Source of the DNA: Aequorivita sp.
GTDB taxonomy: Bacteria > Bacteroidota > Bacteroidia > Flavobacteriales > Flavobacteriaceae
Length of the DNA stretch: 64,000 bases
Assembly (NCBI GenBank): GCA_024637015.1
Contig: JAGXGE010000035.1
Coordinates: 24,225 to 88,224 of the forward strand
Direction: 5' to 3'
Shown here: positions 1-9,245 of the stretch, piece after piece
Position numbering within the stretch: the first letter of the stretch is position 1
Layout: each line of letters starts with the position of its first letter
Notes under the pieces: generated by a model
The model's database searches: none
Told to the model about the DNA's origin: nothing
Seen by the model: the letters and a program-made list of their open reading frames with translations, nothing else
Position numbers and translations under genes: made by a program

Positions 1-127
1 TGAAGTCCAATTTTCCAAATATTTCAATATTGTAAAACTAAATGAATACAATCAGCCAAGATGTAAGTTTTGTTCCAAAACCTGAAACAAATTCGACAAC
101 CCACCATTTTTAAAGTAAATTTTGGAG

Positions 128-1204
128 TTAGTTGGATTTAGACTTGGCAATCAAACTGGGAAGGACATCAAATCTGTTCCGAAATACCCTTGTAAAATAA
201 GTCGAACTATTAAAACCGGAATCATAAGCAACTTCTGATACTGTCTTATCTCTTTTTTTCAAGGCTCTGACTGCATGTACCATACGTAATTCAGATAGCA
301 ATTTATTAGGTGGTACTCCAAATATGGAGCATATTTTACGATAGGCTTGGGTTTTGCTTAGACCAAGCTGCTTACTTAGGGCATCACTATTAAAAGCTGA
401 ATTACTCAGGTTTTTCATCAGAACTTTATCTAATTTTTCGATTTCGGTATAAGAGGCTTGATCAACCACCGTAATACCCGTAATGTCTATTGTGGAAATA
501 TCCTTACTTCTAGAAGCAGAGAGATTCGTATCCAAATCCATGCATAATCCTAGTTGTAAACCGAGTCTGGATAAGACCTTTGCTTTTTTCTTGGTTTCTT
601 CGAATAAATCTGTACCATGCTCGTCAACTGGTTTCCCGGTGGCCAAGCCTATACTGAACATCATTTTAATCTCTAAAGTTTCGAAGAACTTAGCTATCTC
701 AAGCGAACAAGCTACAGCATCGTAAGCATTGATAAAAGAAGCCATTAACCTCTCGGTAGGAACCTTGACAACACTCCCCTTGTAATTCTTAATAGAATCT
801 GAAATCTTGGCGGTCATCAATGCTTGACTTACCGTTAATTCTATAAAATCCACCAACATAATCGTACGAAAGCCACTATCGATTTCTCCTGATAAAGTCA
901 AAGCCAAATCTTGTTCGTTTTGACTACCTTCTCCCATATAAGGGAAAAATTCATTCTCACGCGATACCTCAATCACATTGCATGCCCCAATACCATGGGC
1001 TTCTTTATGACTCTCAACGCAAGCTTCCTTATTAGGACTTTCCATTAAACAGAAAGCTGTTTTGTGATGAAGATTTAGATAATACTTCTTGTATATCATG
1101 CCGTGTTTATTTTGGACGGCAATATCTCTCAAATGAGCTCGATACATATCTTCTTCGGTAATGGCGTCCGAATCGATTTTATGAAAGTCCATGTATAATG
1201 GCAT
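128..1204 (-). CDS. AraC-family regulator fused to DUF4242 and cyclase-like domains
   Basis: A 358-residue, three-part protein. Residues 1-80 resemble the small DUF4242 (nickel-binding SCO4226-type) domain, with H70 in the SHKEAHG stretch. Residues about 112-235 follow the layout of a class III nucleotide cyclase: a TIMLVDF strand matching the TVLFTDI start, then FINAYDAVACSLEI and FSIGLATGKPV. The second metal Asp of the usual TGDG turn is absent (VPTER instead), so this part is probably a sensor and not an enzyme. Residues 258-355 form a double helix-turn-helix of AraC type (SEVAYDSGFNSSTYFTRVFR). Family matches are by recognition only. It is monocistronic and its targets are unknown; ligand binding is inference. 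Confidence 0.85.
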   Translation of the reverse strand: MPLYMDFHKIDSDAITEEDMYRAHLRDIAVQNKHGMIYKKYYLNLHHKTAFCLMESPNKEACVESHKEAHGIGACNVIEVSRENEFFPYMGEGSQNEQDLALTLSGEIDSGFRTIMLVDFIELTVSQALMTAKISDSIKNYKGSVVKVPTERLMASFINAYDAVACSLEIAKFFETLEIKMMFSIGLATGKPVDEHGTDLFEETKKKAKVLSRLGLQLGLCMDLDTNLSASRSKDISTIDITGITVVDQASYTEIEKLDKVLMKNLSNSAFNSDALSKQLGLSKTQAYRKICSIFGVPPNKLLSELRMVHAVRALKKRDKTVSEVAYDSGFNSSTYFTRVFRNRFDVLPSLIAKSKSN

Positions 1205-1835
1205 ACTTAATTAACTTTATAAAAATTTATTTTATGTCAACTTATAGTAAGTTTATAACCACTAATATACAACTTTTTGTCAATGTAGTTTTGTTTGAAA
1301 AAAATGAGATTCTTGTACTCTGCATTAAAATTAAGAGCACCAGAAATCACATATATGATTTTATCGAAGGATGCTGCCTAATACACATTTTGTCCCAATT
1401 TTGATTATGTCCTATAGTACGTTTTGTACTATTTTTGGCAAAGTGCCGAATGGACAAGCTAATCGGAATTTCCACTCCCTCAGATCAAAAACAGAAGAGA
1501 TTTTATCCGTAAATTTGAGCTGTAAAACCAAAATACATCGGAGTTTTTACTCGGGTGAATTTTTAAAAATAAAAAGGAATGCAGGGGCAGCATGTCAAAT
1601 TGGGCGGAAACCACTAATGCTAACAAAAGCTATAGTTAATACGGGCTTTCGTACTTAATCTAAAGTGTAGTGTTTTTTAACTGAGTCCGCCAAATCTTTT
1701 GATTTGGCTTTAAAATGAAAAGATAAAACAAAATAAAAAGTTTTGGCTAAGTGCTTAATCGAAAGTTCACTACTTTTAATACCCGTACTAACCATAGCTG
1801 AGCCGTTATCAACACTAAAAAGAACCTGAATATTA
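1205..1835. other. 631-bp intergenic stretch with no convincing gene
   Basis: This gap separates the divergent AraC regulator and trmL. Its first 400 bases are AT-rich; the short open frames there lack recognisable protein features. The last 200 bases hold the nested inverted-repeat element annotated separately, which ends about 25 bases before trmL. Confidence 0.6.
1619..1810. repeat. Nested inverted/direct repeat element, attC-like in outline
   Basis: Outer arms at 1629-1645 and 1782-1798 pair with 15 of 17 matches (GCTATAGTTAATACGGG against the complement of CCCGTACTAACCATAGC). Inside lie two direct copies of CTTAATCTAAAGT/CTTAATCGAAAGT, at 1654 and 1754, exactly 100 bp apart. In the middle is a perfect 8-bp stem with a TTTT loop (GCCAAATC/GATTTGGC, 1689-1708). 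The outer boundary GCTAAC...GTTATC recalls integron attC sites or a dispersed Bacteroidota repeat. The structure is seen; identity is inference. Confidence 0.6.
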
Positions 1836-2288
1836 ATGGGGTATAATATTGTACTTATAGAACCGGAAATCCCAATGAATACGGGTAATATTGGTCGTCT
1901 TAGTTTGGCATCAGGATCTGTTTTGCATTTAGTAAAACCGTTTGGGTTTGAATTAGATGATTCAAGGTTAAAAAGAGCCGGACTAGATTATTGGAAACAC
2001 ATTTCGCTGCATATTTATGAAAGTTCGGAGGAGTTTTTCTCAATAAATAAGGACAAAAACATGGTCTATCTCTCAAGTTCTGCAACGAAGGAGTATTGGT
2101 CTATTGATTATAGGGACAACATGTTTCTTATTTTTGGAAAAGAGTCTGTTGGTTTGCCAAAAAGTATAATCGCCGAAAACTCAGATAAACTTTATAAAAT
2201 TCCAATTTACAGCAATCATGTTAGAAGCTTAAACTTAGCCAATGCTGTTAGTATTGTGGTGTATGAAGGTCTAAGGTGTATTAAGTAA
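1836..2288 (+). CDS. trmL: tRNA (cytidine(34)-2'-O)-methyltransferase TrmL
   Basis: A minimal SPOUT methyltransferase of 150 residues, the usual size for TrmL, which 2'-O-methylates the wobble base of tRNA-Leu using S-adenosylmethionine. The three SpoU motifs are present in order: EIPMNTGNIGR near residue 11, LIFGKESVGLP near 96 and RSLNLANAVSIVVYE near the C-terminus; the last two make the trefoil-knot cofactor site. The ATG at 1836 directly precedes the first strand, GYNIVLIEP. It stands alone, downstream of the repeat element. The closest alternative would be another small SpoU enzyme, but the length and the motif spacing favour TrmL. Confidence 0.92.
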   Translation: MGYNIVLIEPEIPMNTGNIGRLSLASGSVLHLVKPFGFELDDSRLKRAGLDYWKHISLHIYESSEEFFSINKDKNMVYLSSSATKEYWSIDYRDNMFLIFGKESVGLPKSIIAENSDKLYKIPIYSNHVRSLNLANAVSIVVYEGLRCIK

Positions 2289-2365
2289 AAACGATTGTTA
2301 ACCTTTGCTGGTAGCATAAACCTAAAAAAAATAATCAATACAATAGCGACTAAAACCAACAATAG

Positions 2366-2962
2366 ATGAAACAGCATGACGAATCTATAACCCAAAATAA
2401 AGACCGTATTAAATTGTCTTTGACGTTTAATGCGGCCAAAATGCTTTCAGAGGTTGAAGCTTTACAACTAGCAGCTTTTGAATATTACGATGTAATTTCG
2501 TTACGGGCACCCGCCCATATTGTGGATTCTACATTGCCTTTCCCACCACCTGCAGATGACTATGCAGATGGTTCTTGGACAGAATGGCTTGACACTCCTT
2601 TTCTGAAAAAAAGCCCATACCTGATGAGTGTTGTTGATGCCTTCAGAAATAATACAGATGTTACTTTAGTTAGGTTGTTGCGGCTAGCACCAGGATCAGT
2701 AGTAAAGGAGCATAGAGACCCTACACTTGCGCTGGAAATAGATAAATCTGTTTTGCGCCTCACCATTCCTATACTTATTAATGATAAGGTCAAGTTCCTA
2801 CTGAATAAAACCCCAGTTCCTATGCAACCTGGAGAGTGTTGGTATTTAAGACTCACAGACCCGCACGAAGTTACTAATTTGGGAGAAACACAACGCATTA
2901 ACCTAACCATAGATATGATACCCAACGAATGGGTTCGGAAAATGATTTCAGATGGTGAATAA
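2366..2962 (+). CDS. Aspartyl/asparaginyl beta-hydroxylase-like dioxygenase
   Basis: A 198-residue protein with the double-stranded beta-helix core of Fe(II)/2-oxoglutarate oxygenases of the Asp/Asn beta-hydroxylase family. The iron triad can be read as H116 and D118 (KEHRD) and H167 (DPHEVTN); R177 in QRINL fits the 2-oxoglutarate-binding Arg. RLAPGSVVKEHRD is typical of the family. There is no signal peptide, so it should act in the cytoplasm. The bacterial substrate is unknown. It has its own intergenic space upstream and is followed by a broken small gene. Confidence 0.85.
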   Translation: MKQHDESITQNKDRIKLSLTFNAAKMLSEVEALQLAAFEYYDVISLRAPAHIVDSTLPFPPPADDYADGSWTEWLDTPFLKKSPYLMSVVDAFRNNTDVTLVRLLRLAPGSVVKEHRDPTLALEIDKSVLRLTIPILINDKVKFLLNKTPVPMQPGECWYLRLTDPHEVTNLGETQRINLTIDMIPNEWVRKMISDGE

Positions 2963-3015
2963 TTGTTGGGCATTAGGAATGAAAAAAGTAACTTACTTAA
3001 ATTCAAACACAAACA

Positions 3016-3229
3016 ATGAAAATAGTATTAATCATACTCGGAGTCATTCTTTTAGCCTTTTATTGAAAACATAACCCTTCCTAAAGGACACAAAAAAGCT
3101 AAAAGCGTACTGTTATTTGCCTATTATTTGGAGCCCAATGGCCCGATTACTGCTGAGTTGAAAGAAGATAAGAAGCTTAAAAATCTTTTACCATCAGACC
3201 ATATAGAACTGATAGAAGAGGCTGAGTAG
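3016..3229 (+). pseudogene. Frameshifted small gene, hydrophobic N-terminus
   Basis: The ATG at 3016 opens a frame with a hydrophobic start (MKIVLIILGVILLAFY) that stops at the TGA at 3064. The neighbouring frame continues without a stop from 3056 to the TAG at 3227, coding for about 55 polar residues (ENITLPKGHKKAKSVLLFAY and on). Dropping one base near the T-run at 3058-3061 joins both into one protein of about 70 residues with an N-terminal membrane or signal segment. This could be a real frameshift or a homopolymer sequencing error. I do not recognise the family. Confidence 0.5.
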
Positions 3230-3263
3230 TCTAGGTAACAAAGCAAAGCCAGCATATATGAAT

Positions 3264-3294
3264 AAAACCCCCAAGCAAACACTTAGGGGTTTTT
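3264..3294. terminator. Bidirectional terminator before clpB end
   Basis: AAAACCCC-C-AAG pairs with CTT-A-GGGGTTTT around a six-base loop, with T-runs on both strands. It lies between the forward small gene and the convergent 3' end of clpB. Confidence 0.8.
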
Positions 3295-3319
3295 CAATTT
3301 AACTAATTAAAAATCCAAT

Positions 3320-5920
3320 CTACTCAACTAAACTCTCTTGGTTCCTAAACACCAGTGCATCATCAAAGCTATCTAGCAGAATAATACTGTCGGTAGTAAT
3401 TTTTCCGGAAAGTATTTCTTTACTGAGCTCGTTCAGGACCTCACGTTGTATCACCCTTTTCACCGGTCTTGCTCCATACTGAGGATCAAACCCTTTTTTG
3501 GCAAGATATGAAATAGCCTCTGGGGTGGCATCCAGCACAATGTTTTGTTTTAACAACATTTTGGAAACACCTTTTAATTGAAGTCCCACAATTTTGTGGA
3601 TATCTGCTTTATTGAGCGGTGTAAACATAATAATATCGTCTATACGGTTCAAAAATTCTGGGCGCACCGTTTGTTTTAGAAGTGCGAGTACTTCTACTTT
3701 GGCGCCTTCCATTGCAGTTTCGGGATCTTTCACGGTTTCAAAACGTTCCTGTATTATCTGGCTGCCCATATTGCTGGTCATAATGATAATGGTGTTTTTG
3801 AAATCTGCCAAGCGACCTTTGTTGTCAGTCAATCGGCCTTCGTCCAAAACCTGCAACAAAATGTTGAATGTGTCTGGGTGTGCTTTTTCGATCTCGTCTA
3901 GCAATACGACACTATACGGTTTGCGACGAACGGCTTCAGTGAGTTGTCCACCTTCCTCGTAACCCACATATCCTGGAGGCGCACCCACCAAACGACTCAC
4001 GCTGTGGCGTTCTTGATATTCGCTCATATCAATACGCGTCATTGCGTTTTCGTCATCAAAAAGGTATTCTGCCAATGCTTTAGCAAGCTCGGTTTTACCC
4101 ACACCAGTTGCTCCCAAGAAGAGGAAACTACCAACAGGTTTCTTTTCATCCTGCAACCCTGCACGACTTCTCCTGATGGCATCACTCACGGCAACAATTG
4201 CTTCATCCTGCCCAACTACGCGTTTGTGTAAGTGGTTTTCAAGCGTCAACAGTTTTTCACGGTCGCTTTGAAGCATTTTCGTTACTGGAATTCCTGTCCA
4301 TTTAGCTACAACTTCGGCAATGTCTTCGCGGGTTACCTCTTCTTTAATCATAGAAGTGCCTTCGTCGTTTTCAGCGAGCTGGGTTTCTAATTTACTTAAA
4401 GCGGCTTGTGCATCTTTGATTTTTCCGTAGCGTAGTTCAGCCACTTTCCCAAAATCGCCATCACGCTCAGCACGTTCAGCTTCCAGCTTGTATTCCTCAA
4501 TCTGGGTTTTTAGGTTTTGAACATTGTCCACAACTTCTTTTTCACTTTGCCATCTTGCATTTAGTTCGTTGCGTTCCTCTTTCATATTTGCAAGATCGGA
4601 GTGCAGTGCTTTCAACTTTGTTTCGTCTTTCTCACGTTTTATGGCTTCAATTTCAATTTCAAGCTGCATAATTTTTCTATCCAAAACGTCAAGTTCCTCT
4701 GGTTTGGAATTAATCTCCATACGAAGTTTTGAAGCAGCTTCGTCCATTAAGTCAATTGCCTTGTCCGGAAGAAAACGGTTTGTAATATATCTTTCTGAAA
4801 GTTCTACAGCGGCAATAATAGCTTCGTCTTTAATTCGCACCTTGTGGTGGGTTTCATATTTCTCTTTAATACCACGTAGGATTGATATGGCGCTCTCGGT
4901 ATCGGGTTCGTCCACGATTACCTTTTGGAACCGGCGTTCCAATGCTTTGTCTTTTTCAAAATACTTTTGGTATTCATCCAAAGTGGTTGCGCCAATAGCG
5001 CGCAATTCGCCTCTGGCAAGTGCAGGTTTCAGAATGTTTGCGGCATCCATAGCACCTTGTCCACCACCAGCTCCAACTAAAGTGTGAATCTCATCAATGA
5101 AAAGCACAATATCACCTTCACTAGAAGTTACTTCTTTGATAACGGCTTTAAGGCGCTCTTCAAACTCACCTTTATATTTTGCACCGGCAATCAACGCACC
5201 CATATCCAAAGAATAGATTTCTTTAGTTCTTAAATTTTCAGGAATATCGCCGTCTACAATTCTGTGCGCCAGACCTTCTGCGATAGCAGTTTTTCCCGTC
5301 CCGGGTTCACCAACCAACATTGGATTGTTTTTGGTTCTTCGCGTAAGTATTTGAAGAATTCTTCTAATTTCCTCATCCCGACCAATTACAGGATCCAATT
5401 TACCATCACGGGCAAGCTGGTTGAGGTTTTTGGCGTATTTGTTTAAAGAATTATAAGTTTCTTCGGCACTTTGCGAAGTAACGTTTTCACCACCGCGCAA
5501 TTCTTGGATGGCGGCTTTCATTCCTTTTTCGGTTACTCCTTGATCTTTTAGGCTTTGCGCAATGCTGCTTTTTGAACCCAGAATAGCTAAAAGAAGATGT
5601 TCAATGGAAACGTATTCGTCACCCATCTTTTTAGCGATGTTGCTGGCCTCAATAACAGTTTTGTTCGCTTCTCGTGAAAGCATAATATCACCACCAGAAA
5701 CCTTCGGGAAGCTTTCCAGTTGCTTATCTAGAATTTGTTTTAACGTAATAAGGTTTACGTTAAGTTTCTTTAGGATGAAAGGAGTTACGTTTTCATCAAC
5801 CTCAAAAATTGCTTTGAGGATGTGTTCATTTTCAATTTGTTGATGACCAAATCCTTGCGCAATTTGCTGCGCTTGCTGGATGGCCTCCTGGCTTTTAATT
5901 GTAAAATTGTTAAAATTCAT
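3320..5920 (-). CDS. clpB: ATP-dependent chaperone ClpB
   Basis: A full-length 866-residue disaggregase that works with DnaK/DnaJ to pull proteins out of aggregates. Domain order: double Clp-N repeat (1-145), first AAA+ domain with Walker A GEPGTGKT at 204-211 and Walker B VLFIDE near 272, the long coiled-coil middle domain (about 400-530) that distinguishes ClpB from ClpA/C, then a second AAA+ domain with Walker A GATGVGKT near 605 and a C-terminal small domain. There is no ClpP-binding loop of the IGF type that I can see. It is transcribed alone, divergently from ytxJ, with a palindrome in the shared upstream region that may be an operator. Confidence 0.98.
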   Translation of the reverse strand: MNFNNFTIKSQEAIQQAQQIAQGFGHQQIENEHILKAIFEVDENVTPFILKKLNVNLITLKQILDKQLESFPKVSGGDIMLSREANKTVIEASNIAKKMGDEYVSIEHLLLAILGSKSSIAQSLKDQGVTEKGMKAAIQELRGGENVTSQSAEETYNSLNKYAKNLNQLARDGKLDPVIGRDEEIRRILQILTRRTKNNPMLVGEPGTGKTAIAEGLAHRIVDGDIPENLRTKEIYSLDMGALIAGAKYKGEFEERLKAVIKEVTSSEGDIVLFIDEIHTLVGAGGGQGAMDAANILKPALARGELRAIGATTLDEYQKYFEKDKALERRFQKVIVDEPDTESAISILRGIKEKYETHHKVRIKDEAIIAAVELSERYITNRFLPDKAIDLMDEAASKLRMEINSKPEELDVLDRKIMQLEIEIEAIKREKDETKLKALHSDLANMKEERNELNARWQSEKEVVDNVQNLKTQIEEYKLEAERAERDGDFGKVAELRYGKIKDAQAALSKLETQLAENDEGTSMIKEEVTREDIAEVVAKWTGIPVTKMLQSDREKLLTLENHLHKRVVGQDEAIVAVSDAIRRSRAGLQDEKKPVGSFLFLGATGVGKTELAKALAEYLFDDENAMTRIDMSEYQERHSVSRLVGAPPGYVGYEEGGQLTEAVRRKPYSVVLLDEIEKAHPDTFNILLQVLDEGRLTDNKGRLADFKNTIIIMTSNMGSQIIQERFETVKDPETAMEGAKVEVLALLKQTVRPEFLNRIDDIIMFTPLNKADIHKIVGLQLKGVSKMLLKQNIVLDATPEAISYLAKKGFDPQYGARPVKRVIQREVLNELSKEILSGKITTDSIILLDSFDDALVFRNQESLVE

Positions 5921-6045
5921 ATATAGTGTTTTTATCTTTTAATGTCAGTTCAATCACAGTCAAAAAACTATTCTCCTAAAGCATAATTTCAAATACAAAG
6001 CCATAATAAATTTACGACAAAATGTCTGTAAAACCAGGTATTTTA

Positions 6046-6062
6046 ACAGTCATTATGACTGT
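6046..6062. promoter_or_regulatory. 17-nt perfect palindrome between clpB and ytxJ
   Basis: ACAGTCATTATGACTGT is a perfect 8+1+8 palindrome in the 220-bp divergent region between clpB and ytxJ, upstream of the ytxJ promoter. The shape suits a homodimeric regulator; which one is unknown. Confidence 0.5.
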
Positions 6063-6116
6063 CTTAAAGTTTTACCTTTTATAATTTCTTTGAGAGAATA
6101 TTGTCTTTCTATGATG

Positions 6117-6124
6117 TAGTTTTG
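6117..6124 (+). promoter_or_regulatory. -7 element of the ytxJ promoter
   Basis: TAGTTTTG matches the Bacteroidota -7 consensus TAnnTTTG and lies 16 bases before the ytxJ start. A TTG at 6090 is a possible -33 box at a rather long spacing. Confidence 0.5.
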
Positions 6125-6140
6125 TAAAAAAATATAGAAC

Positions 6141-6533
6141 ATGGGATTTTTAGATATATTCAAAACACCGAGAGACATTGCAAAAGAAGAAATAGTGGAG
6201 GTGCCGTGGCACGTTTTGGGCAAAATGGATCAGTTAGATGAAATAGTTGAAGAATCCAAAGCCAAGCCGGTAGCCATCTTTAAGCATTCTACCCGTTGTG
6301 GAATCAGCCGAGGGGTTTTGAAATTGTTAGAAAAAAACTACAGTCTTACCGATAATCAATTGAAGCTTTATTATCTCGATCTTATACAAAACCGCGATAT
6401 TTCGAATGAAATTGCGGCACGTTTTAAAGTAAATCACGAAAGCCCACAAATGATTGTTATTAAAAATGGGGCAGTGGTTCACCATGATTCGCACCATTCT
6501 ATTGAGGCTTCTCATTTGGAAAGATTTATCTAA
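6141..6533 (+). CDS. ytxJ: Bacillithiol-system redox protein YtxJ
   Basis: A 130-residue thioredoxin-fold protein of the YtxJ/DUF2847 family, a putative monothiol bacilliredoxin found in bacteria that make bacillithiol. The single Cys is C53 in HSTRCGISRGVL, at the N-terminus of the first helix as in the family (usually TxCPIS). The SPQMIVIKNGAVVHHDSHHSI segment supplies the cis-Pro and the conserved C-terminal HxxHSI. It has its own promoter and is transcribed away from clpB, a plausible stress-gene pairing. It converges tail to tail with the next gene with only 3 bases between. Confidence 0.88.
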   Translation: MGFLDIFKTPRDIAKEEIVEVPWHVLGKMDQLDEIVEESKAKPVAIFKHSTRCGISRGVLKLLEKNYSLTDNQLKLYYLDLIQNRDISNEIAARFKVNHESPQMIVIKNGAVVHHDSHHSIEASHLERFI

Positions 6534-6536
6534 GTT

Positions 6537-7718
6537 TTAGAGGGAATTATCCCGCAAAATTTCTTTAAACCTTTCTTTTATATTCTGCCCGGCATCAAAA
6601 ACCATTTGTTCGTTGTTGGGAAAGGGTATAAAGTGATTGTTTAAAAGCATTAGATCTTCGCCTGTCAATGCCCGCTTGTCTCCGCGATATGTAGCAAAAG
6701 CATTTTCAAAAATAAATTCAGAAGAGAGTGGAAAGCTGTTTAGTTGCTGTCTTCTGTTTAAATCTTTATAAACAACCGCTCCACCCACAAATACTGATTT
6801 TTCCTGAGTGGTTATATAAATTGTAGCAGAAACATCGATAAATTTTTCAATTTTAATTGGATTACCAAGACTATCCTTAACAATATTTCCTCTGCGATCA
6901 CGTCTGTAATCGTAGCCGTCTTGAATTCGCTGTTTGCGAATGTATTGTCTATCAGCTAAACGTTCAGGCGAAATTTGAATGGTTTGAAAGTTGAGGTCAA
7001 TTCCCAAATCATAATTAATTCTATTTTCACGTTTGCTGTGATATTCAGTCCAAAAATCATTTAAGCCATAGGTGTTGAAATTGAGCAAATCCTGCTCCAG
7101 ACGGAAAGGTATGAACTGACCTGTGTGATTATTCAGGGTTACAAAAACAAAATCAGTCCCACGGAAATGGGTGTCTTCCTTCAATTGGAAAACATCTTTA
7201 TAATTAGGTTGGACTTCATCCAATTCACATAAAACATTATATGCACTGCGGTAATCCTGTTTTGTGTTGCGTTGCGTATAAACGATGGCCTCTTGGTACA
7301 ATGACTTCACATACGCATCCTTCGCAGCCAACAAATCATTGGAATAATCGGAAAATACAAAGTTTGCTTTGCGTCCCATTTCAATGCTATAAAGCGGAAG
7401 TAACGGACGAATCAAATTTTGGCGCCATTCAAGATCCAGATATGTATAATACATTTCTTTCGCGCTGGCGGGACTGTTTTCTCTTTTTAGAAAAGCAATC
7501 TGGCGGTTATCCTCATCTTTGGCTTTCAAAAATGCTTCTTCCAAAAGGCGGATGTGGGCATCGTATTCCTTTGAGCTTTTGTCTTTTTGAAGTTTTTTTA
7601 CAGCAAGTTCTATTGCTTCATCATAATTTCCCTGTGAAACAAACTTTTGGGTTCGCTTTACGCTATTGCAGGAAATGCTGAAAAGAGCAGTAAATAGTAG
7701 TATGTAAAAAGCCTTCAT
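6537..7718 (-). CDS. Conserved Bacteroidota lipoprotein, helical N-terminal half
   Basis: A 393-residue protein with a lipoprotein signal peptide (lipobox FSISC, Cys17), so probably anchored in the outer membrane and facing the periplasm. The first 170 residues look helical and TPR-like (GNYDEAIELAVKKLQKDKSS, then DYRSAYNVLCELDEVQPNY). The second half is beta-rich with a basic stretch (DYRRDRRGN) and ends in an amphipathic helix. I know the type as a conserved flavobacterial hypothetical but no function. It lies downstream of fahA on the same strand with a 49-bp gap. Confidence 0.75.
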   Translation of the reverse strand: MKAFYILLFTALFSISCNSVKRTQKFVSQGNYDEAIELAVKKLQKDKSSKEYDAHIRLLEEAFLKAKDEDNRQIAFLKRENSPASAKEMYYTYLDLEWRQNLIRPLLPLYSIEMGRKANFVFSDYSNDLLAAKDAYVKSLYQEAIVYTQRNTKQDYRSAYNVLCELDEVQPNYKDVFQLKEDTHFRGTDFVFVTLNNHTGQFIPFRLEQDLLNFNTYGLNDFWTEYHSKRENRINYDLGIDLNFQTIQISPERLADRQYIRKQRIQDGYDYRRDRRGNIVKDSLGNPIKIEKFIDVSATIYITTQEKSVFVGGAVVYKDLNRRQQLNSFPLSSEFIFENAFATYRGDKRALTGEDLMLLNNHFIPFPNNEQMVFDAGQNIKERFKEILRDNSL

Positions 7719-7767
7719 AACAAATTGATTTGGTTATGAAGGCTAAAATACAATAGTGGTGCCAATT

Positions 7768-9048
7768 TTAATTTTTATTGGCTGGTAAAAGTTTTGTACG
7801 ACATTCGCCGAAACCAATCCGCACATTTTCGTTTTTGCAAAAACCTTTCAAAATAACGGTATCGTTATCATTGATGAATTTGCGCTCCGAGCCATCGGAA
7901 AGTTTAATGGGTTTTTCACCGCGCCAAGTAAGTTCTAGCATAGAACCATATGAATCTGGGGTAGGCCCTGAAATAGTTCCACTTCCCATCATATCGCCAC
8001 TGTTTACGTTACAACCATTTATGGTGTGATGCGCCAATTGTTGCGCCATATTCCAGTACATATATTTGAAATTCGAAGTAGAAACCTTGTTTTCGTCGCC
8101 GTTATCTGGGCAAATGTATACTTCCAAGTTTATATCGTAACTTTTCTTTCCTTTATATTGAAGGTAGGGTAGTTGCTCCATTTCAGGCTTTGGGCCATCT
8201 ACTTTGAAGGGTTGTAAGGCATCCAACGTTACAATCCAAGGAGAAATTGATGATGCAAAGTTCTTCGCTAAAAATGGTCCAAGGGGAACATATTCCCACT
8301 TTTGAATATCACGTGCGCTCCAATCGTTGAAAAGTACTAGTCCGAAAATATATTCTTCAGCTTCATTAACTGGAATTGGTTCACCCAATACGTTTGCATC
8401 TGTAGTAATAAAAGCCATTTCCAATTCAAAATCCACTAATCTTGAAGGGCCGAAAACAGGTTCGGTTGCGCCGTCGGGCATGGTTTGTCCCCAAGGTCTT
8501 CGTGCGTTTATGCCACTTGGAATGATTGAAGAACTTCTTCCGTGGTAACCTACGGGAATGTGAAGCCAATTGGGCATTAAAGCATTTTCTTTTCCACGGA
8601 ACATAGTACCAACATTGGTTGCGTGTTCTTTACTGGAGTAGAAGTCGGTATAATCTCCAACCTGCACGGGAAGCTGCATTTCAACTTCATCTAAAGTGAA
8701 AAGGATATGCTTTCTATGATCTTTATTATCGCGAAGTTTAGGATTTTCATTATCGAAAATATCTGCTATTCGGTTTCTTACGAGCCGCCAAGTTTTTCTT
8801 CCATCACTTATAAAATCGTTTAAAGTGTCTTGAAGGAATATATCGTCTGTCAGTTCAATTCCTTTAAAATAACCTAATTGGTGCAGGGCGCCAAGGTCAA
8901 TGGCGTAATCGCCAATTCGGGTTCCGATGGTTATAATATCATCGCGTGTCAAGAAAACACCGAATGGAATATTTTGAATTGGAAAATCTGTAACTGACGT
9001 GGTATCGAGCCAGGTTTTTCGTTTTGGGTCGTTGGCAGTTATGGGCAT
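7768..9048 (-). CDS. fahA: Fumarylacetoacetase
   Basis: A 426-residue enzyme matching the full length of fumarylacetoacetate hydrolase, the last step of tyrosine degradation (fumarylacetoacetate to fumarate plus acetoacetate). The N-terminal SH3-like domain (FPIQNIPFGVF) precedes the catalytic beta-roll. Family motifs include HATNVGTMFRG, PVGYHGRSSSI, VDFELEMAF, LFNDWSARDIQKWEYVPLGP and SGDMMGSGTISG; the acidic residues in the FELE strand and the Asp in NDWSARD bind the divalent metal. No other tyrosine-catabolic gene (hppD, hmgA) is in the window, so here it is a lone gene. The upstream spacer towards glyA is AT-rich. Confidence 0.96.
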   Translation of the reverse strand: MPITANDPKRKTWLDTTSVTDFPIQNIPFGVFLTRDDIITIGTRIGDYAIDLGALHQLGYFKGIELTDDIFLQDTLNDFISDGRKTWRLVRNRIADIFDNENPKLRDNKDHRKHILFTLDEVEMQLPVQVGDYTDFYSSKEHATNVGTMFRGKENALMPNWLHIPVGYHGRSSSIIPSGINARRPWGQTMPDGATEPVFGPSRLVDFELEMAFITTDANVLGEPIPVNEAEEYIFGLVLFNDWSARDIQKWEYVPLGPFLAKNFASSISPWIVTLDALQPFKVDGPKPEMEQLPYLQYKGKKSYDINLEVYICPDNGDENKVSTSNFKYMYWNMAQQLAHHTINGCNVNSGDMMGSGTISGPTPDSYGSMLELTWRGEKPIKLSDGSERKFINDNDTVILKGFCKNENVRIGFGECRTKLLPANKN

Positions 9049-9210
9049 GTTAAAAATTATTTTATTGTTAAAAATAAAACTAAGTAAAAAAATTCAAATT
9101 GTTTAAAATCAAATAATTAATTACTTAGTATGTTTTGTTTTCAACTAGGGTTTTGTTAGTAAAATTCTTCATCAAATATATATATTTCATGATAGTTACC
9201 GAATGTAATT

Positions 9211-9218
9211 ACTATTTT
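9211..9218 (+). promoter_or_regulatory. -7 element of the glyA promoter
   Basis: TATTTTTG fits TAnnTTTG and lies 27 bases before the glyA ATG. No clear TTG is at the ideal -33 spacing. Confidence 0.5.
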
Positions 9219-9245
9219 TGGATTTAATTAACTTTTACAGATATT

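Noticed and set aside
1198..1658. Two short forward open frames in the gap before trmL
   Set aside because: No start context, no recognisable protein features and overlap with AT-rich, repeat-bearing DNA.
7719..7767. Terminator between fahA and the lipoprotein gene
   Set aside because: No stem with a T-run could be formed from the 49-bp spacer.
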